Assembly: GCA_900313125.1 (NCBI GenBank)
Contig: OMPZ01000213.1
Location: forward strand, 1 to 5,952
Origin: an uncultured Eubacteriales bacterium
Lineage (GTDB): Bacteria > Bacillota > Clostridia > Oscillospirales > Acutalibacteraceae
DNA length: 5,952 nt
Reading direction: 5' to 3'
The translations under genes and the position numbers were made by a program. This document shows, piece by piece, positions 4,822 to 5,952 of the stretch; position 1 is the first letter of the stretch, and every line of letters starts with the position of its first letter. A model generated the notes under the pieces. It made no database searches, was not told where the DNA came from, and was given only the letters and a program-made list of their open reading frames with translations.

Positions 4822-5808
4822 ATGAGCATTAGAATAGGTATTTACGGCTACGGCAACCTCGGCAGAGGCGTTGAGCAGGCTATCAGAAAGAACAAGGATA
4901 CCGAGCTTGCAGCCGTTTTTTCAAGACGCGACCCGTCAACGGTCAAGATCGCAACAGAGGGCGTTCCCGTTGTAGCGGCAGACAAGGTCAGCGAATATAA
5001 GGATAAGATCGACGTTATGATAATCTGCGGCGGCAGCGCAACAGACCTTCCGGTAATGACTCCGGCGCTCGTTCGCGACTTCAACGTTATCGACAGCTTC
5101 GACACTCACGCAAACATTCCCACTCACTTCGCAAACGTTGACAAGGCTGCTAAGGAAGCAGGCAACGTAGGCGTGATCTCGGTAGGCTGGGATCCGGGAA
5201 TGTTCTCGCTCGCAAGACTTTACAGCAACTGCATTCTCACAGAGGGTGAGGACTACACCTTCTGGGGCAAGGGCGTAAGTCAGGGTCACTCCGACGCCGT
5301 TCGCCGCATTGAGGGCGTTGCTGACGCACGGCAGTACACCGTACCTGTTCCCGAGGCTCTTGAAGCCGTTCGCGCAGGAAAGAACCCGAAGCTCACGACT
5401 CGCGAAAAGCACACGAGAGTTTGCTACGTCGTAGCCGAGGAGGGCGCTGACAAGGCAAGGATCGAAAACGAGATCAAAACGATGCCGAACTACTTCTCCG
5501 ATTACGATACGACCGTAAACTTCATCACAGCAGAAGAGATGAAGCGCGATCACAGCGGTCTGCCCCACGGCGGCTTTGTTATCAGAAGCGGCAAGACAGG
5601 CGCAAACGACGAGCACAACCACATCATCGAGTACAGCTTAAAGCTCGACTCCAACCCGGAGTTTACCGCAAGCGTTCTCGTAGCGTTCGCACGCGCGGCT
5701 GTAAGACTCAACAAGGAAGGCGTTTCCGGCTGCAAGACAGTATTTGACATCGCTCCGGCTTACCTTTCCGCTCAGAGCCACGACGAGATCATCGCGCACA
5801 TGCTTTAA
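4822..5808 (+). CDS. ddh: meso-Diaminopimelate D-dehydrogenase
   Basis: The 328-residue enzyme should catalyse NADPH-dependent reductive amination of L-2-amino-6-oxopimelate (from tetrahydrodipicolinate) with ammonia to meso-diaminopimelate. This is the one-step branch of lysine biosynthesis and supplies peptidoglycan cross-links. The length is normal (Corynebacterium enzyme about 320). The N-terminal Rossmann fold shows GYGNLG (9-14) and FSRR (33-36), whose arginines favour NADPH over NADH. Family-typical substrate and domain motifs follow: GSATD (71-75), D94 in DSFDTH, GWDPGMFS (122-129), FWGKGVSQGHSDA (147-159), T173, R199, MPNYF (221-225), LPHGG (247-251) and LDSNPEFTAS (275-284). The resemblance to C. 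glutamicum Ddh is strong along the whole length. It is divergently transcribed from the ABC operon and has its own promoter. No hairpin terminator follows the TAA stop, and another promoter begins seven bases later. Confidence 0.97.
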   Translation: MSIRIGIYGYGNLGRGVEQAIRKNKDTELAAVFSRRDPSTVKIATEGVPVVAADKVSEYKDKIDVMIICGGSATDLPVMTPALVRDFNVIDSFDTHANIPTHFANVDKAAKEAGNVGVISVGWDPGMFSLARLYSNCILTEGEDYTFWGKGVSQGHSDAVRRIEGVADARQYTVPVPEALEAVRAGKNPKLTTREKHTRVCYVVAEEGADKARIENEIKTMPNYFSDYDTTVNFITAEEMKRDHSGLPHGGFVIRSGKTGANDEHNHIIEYSLKLDSNPEFTASVLVAFARAAVRLNKEGVSGCKTVFDIAPAYLSAQSHDEIIAHML

Positions 5809-5814
5809 TTATAC

Positions 5815-5843
5815 TTGCAAATCAAACGCGAATGTAATATAAT
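5815..5843 (+). promoter_or_regulatory. Promoter reading out of the window after ddh
   Basis: TTGCAA (5815-5820) and a perfect TATAAT (5838-5843) are spaced by 17 bases, seven bases after the ddh stop. The predicted start is near 5850. It would drive a gene beyond the right edge, independent of any read-through from ddh. Confidence 0.68.
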
Positions 5844-5915
5844 AAAAAATAAGCCGTCGTCTGTTTTATACTGATCTCTGATTAAAAGCTTTAAAAGGAT
5901 TTTCGAGGATAATTT

Positions 5916-5952
5916 TTGCAAGACAAGGAAGAGGGCGCAGGAATACTGACGT
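5916..5952 (+). CDS. Possible start of an unidentified gene, truncated by the window edge
   Basis: GAGG (5905-5908) lies seven bases before a TTG that opens a frame reading MQDKEEGAGILT up to the last base. The promoter at 5815-5843 would give it a leader of about 66 bases. TTG is a valid but less common start in Firmicutes. Twelve residues are too few to recognise a family, and the true start could equally be an ATG beyond the edge. No product can be named. Confidence 0.35.
   Translation, partial: MQDKEEGAGILT

Noticed and set aside
4936..5622. A 228-codon minus-strand open frame opposite ddh
   Set aside because: ddh is recognisable along its whole length, and the antisense translation is Val/Ala/Cys-rich and resembles nothing known.

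Overview
The window looks like a chromosomal segment of a low-to-mid GC Gram-positive bacterium, most likely a gut Clostridia/Oscillospiraceae-type Firmicute. The evidence is the gene families (meso-diaminopimelate dehydrogenase, an EcsAB-like ABC exporter pair, a Bacillus-type tetrameric cytidine deaminase), strong GGAGG-type ribosome binding sites, and near-consensus vegetative promoters with 17-bp spacers. The assignment is inferred from content; no marker gene settles it.

Layout. Five genes lie co-directionally on the minus strand across the left three quarters. In transcription order they are an ABC ATPase (4417-3695), its 12-helix membrane partner (3679-1982), purine nucleoside phosphorylase deoD (1963-1241), a Nudix hydrolase (1150-635) and cytidine deaminase cdd (599-195). 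The first three are separated by only 15 and 18 bp and sit behind one good promoter (4505-4477), so they form an operon. A perfect 9-bp inverted repeat with a displaced T tract follows deoD and probably terminates it, perhaps incompletely, because I find no convincing promoter for the Nudix-cdd pair. Downstream of cdd lies a GC-rich, palindrome-dense stretch (about 21-142) that resembles a dispersed extragenic repeat more than a gene.

An AT-rich divergent intergenic region (4418-4821) separates this block from ddh on the plus strand (4822-5808), which has its own TTGATT-N17-TATAAT promoter and makes meso-DAP for lysine and peptidoglycan. Directly after ddh, a third promoter (5815-5843) reads toward the right edge, where a reading frame with a TTG start may begin.

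How the genes fit together. deoD and cdd are nucleoside salvage enzymes, and the Nudix protein may be a nucleotide-processing or housecleaning enzyme. The ABC pair is of the exporter type, not a nucleoside importer, so its co-transcription with deoD is positional and not obviously functional. ddh is an independent anabolic gene. I see no defence system, CRISPR array, tRNA, rRNA or insertion sequence. The most interesting items are the palindromic element, the ABC-deoD operon with its internal terminator, and repeated ATTTGT/ACAAAT half-sites at both divergent promoters.
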